A stretch of 64,000 nucleotides of DNA, from assembly GCF_000876015.1 (NCBI RefSeq), contig NZ_BBQM01000010.1:55362-119361 (forward strand), given 5' to 3'. Below the pieces are notes generated by a model. The model made no database searches. It worked only from the letters and a program-made list of their open reading frames with translations, and was not told where the DNA came from. Made by a program: the position numbers and the translations under genes. Positions 34,751 to 43,390 of the stretch are shown piece by piece (the stretch's first letter is position 1; every line of letters starts with the position of its first letter). The stretch is from Cupriavidus basilensis (lineage in GTDB: Bacteria; Pseudomonadota; Gammaproteobacteria; Burkholderiales; Burkholderiaceae).

Positions 34751-36742
34751 ATGTGTGGATTTGCGGGATTTCTAGGCGACAGGCTTCGCGGCTCGACGGA
34801 GCGCGCCATGCTGCTCGAGGCCATGTCTGACCGGATCCGCCATCGCGGCCCGGACGACGGCGGCGTGTGGTGTGATGCGCAGGCACAGGTCGGTTTCGGG
34901 CATCGCAGGCTTTCCATCGTCGATCTGTCGCCGGCGGGGCACCAGCCGATGCTGGCTGCGAGCGGTCGCTACATGATCGCTTTCAATGGCGAGATCTATA
35001 ACCACCTCGACCTTCGCGCCGAATTGGAGAAGGCGGGCGCGGCACCCCAATGGCGCGGCCACTCCGACACCGAGACCCTTCTCGCCGGCTTCGATGCCTG
35101 GGGAATCGAACCGACCCTGATCCGTGCGGTGGGCATGTTTGCCTTTGCACTATGGGATCGGGAAAAGCGTGTCCTTACGCTGGGCCGGGATCGGCTGGGC
35201 GAGAAACCGCTCTACTACGGGTGGCAGGGATCGGGGGCGGCCAGGGCATTCTTGTTCGGATCCGAACTGAAGGCCTTGCATGCGCATCCGGCGTTCGAGA
35301 AGCGCATCGACCGCGATGCGTTGTGCCTGTACATGCGGCACAACAACGTACCCGGTGGCCATTCGATCTACCAGGGAGTCCACAAGCTTCTGCCAGGCCA
35401 TTTGCTGGAGGTCTCCCTGCAGTCGCCCGAGCCTGTGATCCGGCAGTACTGGTCGGGGGCCGAGGTCGCTTTGCGAGGCGTGCAACAGTCGTTTGGCGGC
35501 AGTCCGGAGGAAGCCGTCGATGCGCTGGAGGCGCTCCTGCGCGGGGCCGTCCGGCAGCAGATGATGGCGGATGTCCCGCTTGGCGCGTTCCTGTCGGGAG
35601 GGATCGACTCTTCCACGGTCGTGGCGCTGATGCAGGCGCAATCTTCGCGGCCGGTCCAGACATTCTCCATCGGGTTCCACGAGGACATCTACAACGAAGC
35701 GAAGCATGCCGAGGCGGTCGCCCGGCATCTGGGCACCCAGCATACCGAGCTATACGTCACGCCCGAGCAGGCAATGGCGGTGATCCCGAACTTGCCTTCG
35801 CTCTACGACGAGCCGTTCTCCGATTCGTCGCAGATTCCGACCTATCTGGTCAGCGAACTGGCGCGACGTCATGTCACCGTCTCGCTTTCCGGCGATGCCG
35901 GGGACGAGCTGTTCTGCGGCTACAATCGTTACCAGATCACAGCCAGTTTGTGGAGCCGGCTTTCTTCGGTGCCGGCCGGGGTGCGATCAGCGGCGGCCTG
36001 GTTCCTGACGCGCCTGTCGCCGCAGCAACTCAATAGCCTGTCCGCCTCTCTTCCTGGCGCGTCGCGCTGGGCGAATATCGGCGAGAAAATTCACAAGGGT
36101 GCCGGTGTGATGTCGGCAGGATCCGCCGCCGAGCTCTATCTTGGCGTGATATCGCAATGGAAGGACCCCGCTTCCATCGTGGCGGGAGGTGCCGAACCTG
36201 CGACACTGCTCAACCGGCCGGCGCATGATCTTGCCGGCTTGGGTGACGTGGAGCGTATGATGGCGCTCGATATGCTGACATACCTGCCGGACGACATCCT
36301 GACCAAGGTGGATCGCGCGGCCATGGGCAAGAGCCTGGAGACACGCGTACCGTTCCTCGATCACCGCGTCGTGGAGTTTGCCTGGCAGCTCCCGCTTGCG
36401 TACAAGTTGAGAAAAGAAGCCGCAGGTTATACGACGAAGTGGGCGTTGCGCGAAGTGCTGTACCGGTACGTGCCGCGCTCGCTGATCGAGCGGCCGAAAA
36501 TGGGCTTTGGCGTACCCATCGATACATGGTTGCGCGGTCCGCTGCGCGGTTGGGCGGAGGATCTGCTCAGCGAGCAGCGTCTGCGGCGGGAGGGATTCCT
36601 TAACCCGGAGCCTATTCGCCAGAAATGGAACGAGCATCTTGGTGGCCAGCGCAACTGGCAGCACCAGTTGTGGTGCGTGCTGATGTTCCAGGCTTGGCTG
36701 GCGAAGGAGTCTGAACCTGTATTGCTGGAGAGTGCGGCTTGA
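34751..36742 (+). CDS. asnB: asparagine synthetase-like glutamine amidotransferase (WbpS-like)
   Basis: The 663-residue protein has the class II glutaminase domain with nucleophile Cys2 (MCGFAGFLG), RHRGPDDGGVW and FNGEIYN, followed by the ATP-dependent synthetase domain with PLGAFLSGGIDSSTVVAL (PP-loop) and SGDAGDELFCGYNRY. In O-antigen loci such enzymes amidate uronic acids, for instance GalNAcA to GalNAcAN. Position between two glycosyltransferases, downstream of tviB/tviC, supports that role over free asparagine synthesis. The ATG follows the GT4 stop at once. All active-site motifs seen look intact. Confidence 0.88.
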   Translation: MCGFAGFLGDRLRGSTERAMLLEAMSDRIRHRGPDDGGVWCDAQAQVGFGHRRLSIVDLSPAGHQPMLAASGRYMIAFNGEIYNHLDLRAELEKAGAAPQWRGHSDTETLLAGFDAWGIEPTLIRAVGMFAFALWDREKRVLTLGRDRLGEKPLYYGWQGSGAARAFLFGSELKALHAHPAFEKRIDRDALCLYMRHNNVPGGHSIYQGVHKLLPGHLLEVSLQSPEPVIRQYWSGAEVALRGVQQSFGGSPEEAVDALEALLRGAVRQQMMADVPLGAFLSGGIDSSTVVALMQAQSSRPVQTFSIGFHEDIYNEAKHAEAVARHLGTQHTELYVTPEQAMAVIPNLPSLYDEPFSDSSQIPTYLVSELARRHVTVSLSGDAGDELFCGYNRYQITASLWSRLSSVPAGVRSAAAWFLTRLSPQQLNSLSASLPGASRWANIGEKIHKGAGVMSAGSAAELYLGVISQWKDPASIVAGGAEPATLLNRPAHDLAGLGDVERMMALDMLTYLPDDILTKVDRAAMGKSLETRVPFLDHRVVEFAWQLPLAYKLRKEAAGYTTKWALREVLYRYVPRSLIERPKMGFGVPIDTWLRGPLRGWAEDLLSEQRLRREGFLNPEPIRQKWNEHLGGQRNWQHQLWCVLMFQAWLAKESEPVLLESAA

Positions 36743-37857
36743 AGTTTCTGATGATTGCCGGTTTCGCGGAGTCATTGCTGGGGTTCCGCGCGCCCTTGAT
36801 CGCTGCGCTCCAGGCCAAAGGCCTGGAGGTGCACGTGGCGGCGCCGGATCTCCCACCCTCGCACCCTGTGCGCGCGCGGCTCGAAGCGAAGGGACTGGTC
36901 GTGCACGACGTTCACATGAACCGCACGGGCACCAGTCCGCTGGGCGACCTGCAGACGGTGGTGTCGCTCTATCGCCTGATGTGCCGCATCCGGCCGCATT
37001 GCGTCATGGGCTACACCATAAAACCCGTCATCTACGGCACGCTGGCGGCATGGATGGCGGGCGTTCCTCGCCGTTTCGCATTGATCACCGGCCTCGGCTA
37101 TGCATTCCAGCAGGATCGTGGACGGGGAAGGCTGCGGGCACTTGTGCAGCGTCTGTATGCGCTTGCCCTCCGTCGGGCGGACAAGGTGTTCTTCCAGAAT
37201 CCCGATGATCAGGCGCTGTTCCGCCAACGCGCGATTCTCAGTTCGACGGTACCGTCTTGCGTGGTGAACGGTTCGGGTGTCGACGTGGCGGACTTTCCGT
37301 TGACGCCCGTCCCGTCAGGGCATGTGCGTTTCCTGCTGATCGCCAGGCTGCTTGGCGACAAAGGGGTTCGGGAGTTCGCCGGGGCGGCGCGCCGGATTCG
37401 CGCGCACCACCCGGCTGCCACGTTCGCGATGGCCGGCTGGATCGACTCGAACCCTGACTCCATCACGCAGGACGAGCTGGATGCCTGGGTGGAAGAGGGC
37501 ACGGTCGAGTACCTGGGCAAGCTGGCAGATGTGCGGCCGGCGATTGCACAAAGCACAGTTTACGTACTCCCGTCGTATCGGGAAGGTACCCCGCGCACCG
37601 TGCTGGAGGCGATGGCCATGGGCCGTCCCGTCATCACCACGGATGCCCCGGGTTGCCGGGAAACGGTCGTGAATGGCGACAACGGTTTTCTTGTGCCGGT
37701 CAAGTCGGTCGACGAATTGGAGACGGCAATGCTGGGCTTCGTCCTGGACCCGGATCTGGCACAGAGGATGGGGCAGCGTTCGAGAGCCATCGCGGAAGAA
37801 AAATACGACGTTCACAAAGTGAACGCGGTCATGCTTTGCGAAATGGGTATCCGATGA
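36739..37857 (+). CDS. GT4 glycosyltransferase, PglA-like
   Basis: The 372-residue GT-B enzyme starts with a TTG inside the asnB stop (TTGA overlap), reading MKFLMIAGFAESLLGFRAPL. MGYTIKPVIYGTLAAWMAG and ITGLGYAFQ resemble transferases that add HexNAc to Und-PP-bacillosamine. The donor-binding part is FLLIARLLGDKGVREF, VYVLPSYREGTPRTVLEAMAMGRPVI. Being just before the pglC-like gene, it is the best candidate for adding the second sugar. The substrate assignment is inferred from this resemblance and neighbours. Confidence 0.8.
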   Translation: MKFLMIAGFAESLLGFRAPLIAALQAKGLEVHVAAPDLPPSHPVRARLEAKGLVVHDVHMNRTGTSPLGDLQTVVSLYRLMCRIRPHCVMGYTIKPVIYGTLAAWMAGVPRRFALITGLGYAFQQDRGRGRLRALVQRLYALALRRADKVFFQNPDDQALFRQRAILSSTVPSCVVNGSGVDVADFPLTPVPSGHVRFLLIARLLGDKGVREFAGAARRIRAHHPAATFAMAGWIDSNPDSITQDELDAWVEEGTVEYLGKLADVRPAIAQSTVYVLPSYREGTPRTVLEAMAMGRPVITTDAPGCRETVVNGDNGFLVPVKSVDELETAMLGFVLDPDLAQRMGQRSRAIAEEKYDVHKVNAVMLCEMGIR

Positions 37858-38447
37858 AGCGATTCTTTGATTTCCTGATTGCCGGCATCGCTATGCTCGT
37901 CTTGGCCATTCCGCTGCTGGCGCTGGTATGGCTGGTGCGGCGCCGGCTCGGCTCCCCGGTGTTTTTCCGCCAGGTCAGGCCCGGGCTGCACGGACGACCG
38001 TTCGTCATGGTCAAGTTCCGCACCATGACGGATGCGCGCGACTCGGATGGGCAATTATTGCCGGACGCGGAACGGCTCACCGCATTCGGGCGGTTCCTGC
38101 GCGCGACGAGCCTCGATGAACTTCCCGAGCTCTGGAACGTACTCAAGGGTGACATGAGCCTGGTCGGACCGCGCCCCCTGCTGATGGAATACCTGCCGCT
38201 CTACACGGCCGAGCAGGCCCGCCGCCATGACGTGCGGCCCGGCGTCACCGGCTGGGCTCAGGTGAACGGCCGCAATGCCCTGGGCTGGGACGAACGGTTC
38301 GCGCTGGACACCTGGTATGTCGATAACCGGTCTCTTTGGCTCGACATCAAGATCATTGGGATGACTCTGCGCAAGGTGCTGGTGCGGGAGGGCATCACCG
38401 CTGCGGGCGAGGCCACGATGTCCAAATTCACCGGCAAGAAGCAATGA
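37854..38447 (+). CDS. pglC: PglC-type initiating phosphoglycosyltransferase
   Basis: The 197-residue protein is a small monotopic phosphoglycosyltransferase. One N-terminal hydrophobic reentrant helix (FFDFLIAGIAMLVLAIPLLAL) is followed by VFFRQVRPGLHGRPF, VKFRTMTDA, LRATSLDELPELWNVLKGD (catalytic Asp-Glu) and MSLVGPRPLL, then DVRPGVTGWAQVNGRNAL. The family transfers a sugar-1-phosphate, often N,N'-diacetylbacillosamine, to undecaprenyl phosphate. The adjacent pglD/E/F-like genes support that sugar here. ATGA-type overlaps join it to both neighbours. Confidence 0.9.
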   Translation: MKRFFDFLIAGIAMLVLAIPLLALVWLVRRRLGSPVFFRQVRPGLHGRPFVMVKFRTMTDARDSDGQLLPDAERLTAFGRFLRATSLDELPELWNVLKGDMSLVGPRPLLMEYLPLYTAEQARRHDVRPGVTGWAQVNGRNALGWDERFALDTWYVDNRSLWLDIKIIGMTLRKVLVREGITAAGEATMSKFTGKKQ

Positions 38448-39073
38448 AGCGGCTCGCGTTGTTTGGCGCGAGCGGCCACGGCAAGGTGGTTGCCGACGCC
38501 GCGCTCGCCGCGGGGTGGCATAGCGTGGTTTTCTTCGACGACGGCTGGCCACAGGTTCGCCAGAACCGCCACTGGCCCGTGGTCGGCGATTTTTCGGCAC
38601 TGACGGGCGGTGCGCACGACTTCGATGCTGCGCTGGTCTCGATCGGAAACTGCGCGGTCCGCTGGCAGAAGCAGCAGGGCCTGCTGGCGGCCGGCATTGC
38701 GCTGGCCACGGTGGTACATCCGCGTGCCTGCATCAGCCAGTTTGCCCAGCTTGGGGCCGGTACGGTAGCGATGGCGGGAGCGGTCGTGAATGTCGATGCC
38801 GTGATCGGCGAGGGCTGCATCATCAATACCGCAGCCACGATCGACCACGATTGCATGCTGGCGCACGGCGTGCATGTCAGCCCCGGCGCGCACCTGAGCG
38901 GTAACGTCACAGTGGGCGCCTGCTCCTGGATTGGGGTGGGCGCATCGGTACGCCAGGGCATCTCGATCGGTGCGGGCGCGATGGTCGGCGCAGGTGCGGT
39001 CGTGGTACGGCAGGTGCCGGATAACGTGACGGTGGTGGGTTGTCCCGCGGCGGTTCGCGGCGCAGGCTCGTAG
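38444..39073 (+). CDS. pglD: PglD-like sugar N-acetyltransferase
   Basis: The 209-residue protein has an N-terminal small Rossmann-like part (LALFGASGHGKVVADAAL) and a left-handed beta-helix with many hexapeptides (GAGTVAMAGAVVNVDAVIGE, CIINTAATIDHDCMLAHGV). ATIDHDC holds the catalytic histidine of the PglD/NeuD type. It acetylates the 4-amino group of UDP-4-amino-4,6-dideoxy-GlcNAc with acetyl-CoA. It overlaps pglC by four bases. Confidence 0.88.
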   Translation: MKRLALFGASGHGKVVADAALAAGWHSVVFFDDGWPQVRQNRHWPVVGDFSALTGGAHDFDAALVSIGNCAVRWQKQQGLLAAGIALATVVHPRACISQFAQLGAGTVAMAGAVVNVDAVIGEGCIINTAATIDHDCMLAHGVHVSPGAHLSGNVTVGACSWIGVGASVRQGISIGAGAMVGAGAVVVRQVPDNVTVVGCPAAVRGAGS

Positions 39074-39130
39074 AGCGGTGAACGAATTCGGTGGTCCCCC
39101 GAATAACTTTCTGATGATCTTGAAATTCCT

Positions 39131-40306
39131 ATGCTGAATACTCCCTTCTCCCCATGGCCGAGTTTTACCAGTGAAGAGGCTGCGGCGGTGCAGCATGTAT
39201 TGCTCTCCAACAAAGTGAACTACTGGACCGGTACCGAAGGCCGCGAGTTCGAGAAGGAGTTCGCCGAATGGGCCGGCACGCGCTATGCGGTGGCGTTGGG
39301 CAATGGCACCCTGGCCCTCGATGTCGCGTTGAAGGGCATCGGAATCGCACCTGGCGATGAAGTGGTCGTGACGCCGCGCACGTTTATCGCCAGCGTGTCC
39401 TGCGTGGTCAACGCCGGCGCCACGCCTGTATTTGCCGACGTGGAATCGGATAGCGGGAACATTTCGGCGGCGACCATTGCCCGCGTCCTCACGCCGCGCA
39501 CGAAGGCCGTGATCTGCGTGCATCTGGCAGGATGGCCGTGCGACATGGATCCCATCATGGCGCTGGCGGAACAGCACGGCCTGAAGGTGATCGAGGACTG
39601 CGCGCAGGCGCATGGGGCCCGCTACAAAGGCCGCAGCGTCGGCTCGATAGGCCATATGGGCGCCTGGTCTTTTTGCCAGGACAAGATCATGACCACCGGC
39701 GGCGAAGGCGGCATGGTCACCACGAACGACGAAGCCGCATGGCGAGCCATGTGGGCGTTCAAGGACCACGGCAAGAGCTACGAGGCCGTGTACGAGCGCC
39801 AGCATCCGCCCGGCTTCCGATGGCTGCACGAAAGTTTCGGCACGAACTGGCGAATGCTCGAGATGCAGGCTGCGATCGGCCGGATCCAGCTGCGCGGCAT
39901 GGCGGACTGGTCGGCGCGGCGCACCGCCAACGCCGAAGCCATTTGGGCGACCTGCAGGCAATTCGCCGCAGTCAGGGTGCCGGACGTGCCGGAGCATAGC
40001 GTGCACGCGCAGTACAAATGCTATGTCTACGTGGATCCCGCCCATCTGGCGGCCGGCTGGACCCGAGACCGTATCGTGGACGAGGTGAACGCGGCCGGCG
40101 TGCCGTGCTACCAGGGTTCGTGTTCCGAGGTCTATCTGGAAAAGGCCTTTGATGGCACGGGATGGCGGCCCGCCGAAAGGCTGCCGGTCGCGCGCGCCCT
40201 GGGCGAGACCAGTCTGCTGTTTCTGGTGCACCCCACGCTGTCAGAGGCGGAGATCGCCAAGACCTGCCGCGCACTGGCCGACGTACTGGGACGGGCAAGC
40301 CGGTGA
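39131..40306 (+). CDS. pglE: PglE-like UDP-4-keto-sugar aminotransferase
   Basis: The 391-residue DegT/DnrJ/EryC1 PLP enzyme has ALGNGTLALDVALKGIG, GDEVVVTPRTFIASVSCVV, VIEDCAQAHGARYKG and WSFCQDKIMTTGGEGG with the PLP lysine at residue 185. It is expected to aminate C4 of UDP-4-keto-6-deoxy-GlcNAc. It is only distantly like the WecE-type enzyme at 19829 and serves a UDP sugar by context. A 57-base gap without clear features separates it from pglD; its last bases overlap the GTG of pglF. Confidence 0.88.
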   Translation: MLNTPFSPWPSFTSEEAAAVQHVLLSNKVNYWTGTEGREFEKEFAEWAGTRYAVALGNGTLALDVALKGIGIAPGDEVVVTPRTFIASVSCVVNAGATPVFADVESDSGNISAATIARVLTPRTKAVICVHLAGWPCDMDPIMALAEQHGLKVIEDCAQAHGARYKGRSVGSIGHMGAWSFCQDKIMTTGGEGGMVTTNDEAAWRAMWAFKDHGKSYEAVYERQHPPGFRWLHESFGTNWRMLEMQAAIGRIQLRGMADWSARRTANAEAIWATCRQFAAVRVPDVPEHSVHAQYKCYVYVDPAHLAAGWTRDRIVDEVNAAGVPCYQGSCSEVYLEKAFDGTGWRPAERLPVARALGETSLLFLVHPTLSEAEIAKTCRALADVLGRASR

Positions 40307-42249
40307 ACAAGCTGACAGTTCCCCTGCTGGCGTTGCCACGCTCGACGAAGCGGCTGGTGGTGGTGGCCCTGGATCTGGTGCTATCGCTGGTCTCGGTCTG
40401 GGTGGCTTTCTACCTTCGCATCGACCAGGCCGGCTTGCCGATGCAGCAGCAGAAATATGTCTACTTGCTGGCCCCTCTGCTGGCTTTTCCGCTGTTCGTG
40501 CGCCTGGGGTTGTACCGTGCCATTTTCCGCTACACAGGCCTGGCGGCGCTGGCAAGCACCGCCAAGGCCGTCGGGTTGTATGGCATCTTGTTCTTTGGCG
40601 CACTGGTGCTGCTCAAGCTGGAAGGCGTGCCGCGCAGCGTGGGGCTCATCCAGCCGATGCTGTTCCTGCTGCTTGTCGGTGCAAGCCGGGCGCTGGCGCG
40701 CTTCTGGCTGGCAGGCTCGTACAGCACGTTTCGCCAGGAGGGCAGGCTGCTGATCTATGGCGCGGGCGAAGCGGGTGTGCAGACGGCGTCCGCGTTGGCC
40801 GTGACGCGCCAGTTCGTGCTGCTGGGCTTTATCGATGATGATCCGGCCAAGGTCGGCCGTACGATCAACGGACTCGACATCCTGAGCCCGGACGACGTCC
40901 CCGACGCAGCCGAGCGAATGGGCGTGACCGATATCCTGCTAGCCATGCCTTCGCTGGGACGGGTGCGCCGCAACGACATCATTGCGAAGCTCAGCGGCCT
41001 CCCGGTTCACGTGCGCACACTGCCCAGCATGGTGGATCTGGCCTCGGGGCGCGTGACCATCCGGGATTTCCAGGAACTTGATTTGGAGGACCTGCTCGGT
41101 CGCGCGCCGGTGCCGCCCGACGAGGCCCTCCTGGCGCGGAACCTGTCCGGCAAGACCGTGCTGGTGACCGGTGCGGGCGGCAGCATAGGAAGCGAGCTGT
41201 GCCGCCAGATCCTGATGGAGAAACCGCTGCGGCTGGTCTTGCTCGAGCACAACGAATTTGGCCTCTACACGGTCCACAACGAGCTGGAAGGACTGCGGGC
41301 GGAACACGACCTGCATGTCGAGGTGATTCCCGTCCTGGCCAGCGTGTCGAACCTGGCCCGTTTGCGGGAGATCTGTCAGCTCTATCAGCCGGCAACGGTC
41401 TATCACGCGGCTGCCTACAAGCACGTCCCGCTGGTGGAGTGCAATCCATCGGAGGGCGTGCTGAACAATGTGTTCGGCACGCTCAATATGGCGCGCGCCG
41501 CAATGGAAAGCGAGGTCGAGTACTTCGTGCTTGTATCCACCGACAAGGCGGTGCGTCCGACCAATGTCATGGGGGCATCCAAGCGGATGGCGGAACTTGT
41601 GCTGCAGGCGCTCTCCGCGAGTCCCGCACTGGATTTTGGCCTGCTCGACGGCACGCCGGGCAATCCCGTGCGCAACAGGACCGTGTTTGCGATGGTGCGC
41701 TTCGGCAATGTGCTCGGGAGCAGTGGCAGCGTGGTACCACTCTTCCGCCGGCAACTATCCGAAGGCGGGCCGCTCACGGTGACGCACGAAGAAGTCACGC
41801 GCTATTTCATGACCATTCCCGAGGCTGCGCAACTGGTGCTGCAGGCTGGCGCCATGGCGCACGGAGGGGAAGTCTTCGTGCTGGACATGGGGCAGTCGGT
41901 CAAGATCGTGGATCTGGCCAGGCGCATGATCCAGCTCTCCGGGCTTACCGTGCGCGATGAACAGAATCCCGGCGGCGATGTCGAGATCAGAATCAGCGGA
42001 TTGCGTCCCGGGGAGAAGCTCTATGAAGAACTGCTCATCGGCGACAACCCCGAGACGACTGCGCACGAGAGGATCATGAAGGCCCGCGAGGAGTTCGTGC
42101 CGTGGTCCGAATTTGCGCCGGTTCTGATGCGGATGCGGCGGGTGGCCGAGCACAACGATGAAGCCTCGATCAAGGACATCCTGGGCCAGCAGGTCCAAGG
42201 GTACGGGGCACAAGTCGTGGATACCGCGACGAATGCGGCCGTAGCCTGA
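40303..42249 (+). CDS. pglF: membrane-bound UDP-GlcNAc 4,6-dehydratase (PglF/WbpM type)
   Basis: The 648-residue protein begins with four membrane helices (LVVVALDLVLSLVSVWVAFYL first), a first Rossmann domain (LLIYGAGEAGVQTAS) and a catalytic SDR domain (VLVTGAGGSIGSELCRQI near residue 285). It produces UDP-4-keto-6-deoxy-GlcNAc, the start of the bacillosamine branch. As in WbpM, the usual Tyr of YxxxK is Met: VMGASKR gives Met423 and Lys427. HAAAYKHVPLVECNP and VLVSTDKAVRPTN are family motifs. The GTG start overlaps the pglE stop. Last gene of the plus-strand run; wzz converges on it 160 bases away. Confidence 0.93.
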   Translation: MNKLTVPLLALPRSTKRLVVVALDLVLSLVSVWVAFYLRIDQAGLPMQQQKYVYLLAPLLAFPLFVRLGLYRAIFRYTGLAALASTAKAVGLYGILFFGALVLLKLEGVPRSVGLIQPMLFLLLVGASRALARFWLAGSYSTFRQEGRLLIYGAGEAGVQTASALAVTRQFVLLGFIDDDPAKVGRTINGLDILSPDDVPDAAERMGVTDILLAMPSLGRVRRNDIIAKLSGLPVHVRTLPSMVDLASGRVTIRDFQELDLEDLLGRAPVPPDEALLARNLSGKTVLVTGAGGSIGSELCRQILMEKPLRLVLLEHNEFGLYTVHNELEGLRAEHDLHVEVIPVLASVSNLARLREICQLYQPATVYHAAAYKHVPLVECNPSEGVLNNVFGTLNMARAAMESEVEYFVLVSTDKAVRPTNVMGASKRMAELVLQALSASPALDFGLLDGTPGNPVRNRTVFAMVRFGNVLGSSGSVVPLFRRQLSEGGPLTVTHEEVTRYFMTIPEAAQLVLQAGAMAHGGEVFVLDMGQSVKIVDLARRMIQLSGLTVRDEQNPGGDVEIRISGLRPGEKLYEELLIGDNPETTAHERIMKAREEFVPWSEFAPVLMRMRRVAEHNDEASIKDILGQQVQGYGAQVVDTATNAAVA

Positions 42250-42409
42250 AGCGTACGGCCCCGGACCCCAGATCAGTCCAGAAGCCGCAGACAAGCGGTA
42301 GGCCTGGGGCAGGGACGGGTAGCGGCAACGCTTGCCGCCCCCCATGATCTGCTGGCGCTTGGCCGGCAAGGCCGGCTTAAGCAGCGCCGCGTCCCCCGAG
42401 CTGCGCGCC

Positions 42410-43261
42410 TCAGTTCCGGATCGACTTCCTCAACAATGCAAATACCGCACCGCCGAGCAGGCCGAGCAGGGCGCCAGACACGATCAGCATCGTTGGGCTC
42501 GGGGTGCTCGGGTGCTCGGGTACGAAGACATCTCCGATGGCCCGCGTCGGGTAGCTGCGCGTCGGCTCCAGGACTTCCTGGGTCTCGAGGACCTGCTGCT
42601 TCAATTGGACGATCTGGGCATTGATCAGCGTCGCCATATTCGTCACGAGAATATCCCGTGCCGCATTGCCCCCGGCGCCGGGCTGCGAGGCGCCGGACTT
42701 CAGGGTTTCATAGCTCCTGGCATATTCGCGCTCTGCCGCTGCCAGCCTGGTGGTGGCATTTTCGAGGTCGCTCTTCATTCGGTTGAAGGTCGGCTCGAAC
42801 AATTTGATGTGCTCGGCCTTCAGTACCTGGAACGACGCGTTCAATGCCGCCGCCGCCTGATCGCGCGAATATCCGGATACCTGGAGACTCAGCAAGTCCG
42901 GGCTTTTCCCGGTAGAGGCGCGCAATGTGTCGAAAACCAGGTTCGCTTCCCGATTGCCGGAGTCGGGGACTGGCAGCCCGAGCACGCTAAGCACCTTGAG
43001 CCGTGACGCAGCCAGATTGTAGCGATCTGCCGCGGTCAATTGATTCTCAATCAATCGGCTGGCAACGCCAATCTGCGCCGGGCTGGACAGTTGTCCGATC
43101 TGAATGGTCATTTTGGCTACCCAGCGCGGCTGCAAAAAATGGGAAGCCAGGAATCCGACCAGCGCGCCGAATACGCCGATTGCAACGATAAGTTTTAAGG
43201 ACGCGGCGAGAGTACGAAAGGAAGTCAAAATCTGGTTGGCAGCTGTGGGTAGTTTCGGCAT
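42410..43261 (-). CDS. wzz: O-antigen chain-length regulator Wzz
   Basis: The 283-residue protein has a membrane helix near residues 17-37 (LIVAIGVFGALVGFLASHF), a long periplasmic coiled-coil region (MKSDLENATTRLAAAEREY) and a C-terminal helix (TMLIVSGALLGLLGGAVFALL) preceded by Pro-rich PEHPSTPSPT. That is the polysaccharide co-polymerase layout that sets modal chain length with Wzy. The ATG at 43261 gives MPKLPTAANQIL; the longer frame from 43357 lacks support. No tyrosine-kinase domain is present, favouring O-antigen over capsule/EPS export. Confidence 0.85.
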   Translation of the reverse strand: MPKLPTAANQILTSFRTLAASLKLIVAIGVFGALVGFLASHFLQPRWVAKMTIQIGQLSSPAQIGVASRLIENQLTAADRYNLAASRLKVLSVLGLPVPDSGNREANLVFDTLRASTGKSPDLLSLQVSGYSRDQAAAALNASFQVLKAEHIKLFEPTFNRMKSDLENATTRLAAAEREYARSYETLKSGASQPGAGGNAARDILVTNMATLINAQIVQLKQQVLETQEVLEPTRSYPTRAIGDVFVPEHPSTPSPTMLIVSGALLGLLGGAVFALLRKSIRN

Positions 43262-43390
43262 GCAGAGAGCGTTTATAGGTATTCCGAATATGCTGGATTG
43301 TAGCGCGAGTCTCAGGGAATTCTGATCTTGGCGGCCGGCAAGTATTGGCCAGATCACCCAGGGGTGCTCGCAGATCGGTACTCGACTCCC

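Noticed and set aside
42355..42380. GCCGGC-AAG-GCCGGC hairpin between pglF and wzz as a terminator
   Set aside because: Only about six or seven base pairs, a 3-base loop and no T-tract on either strand.
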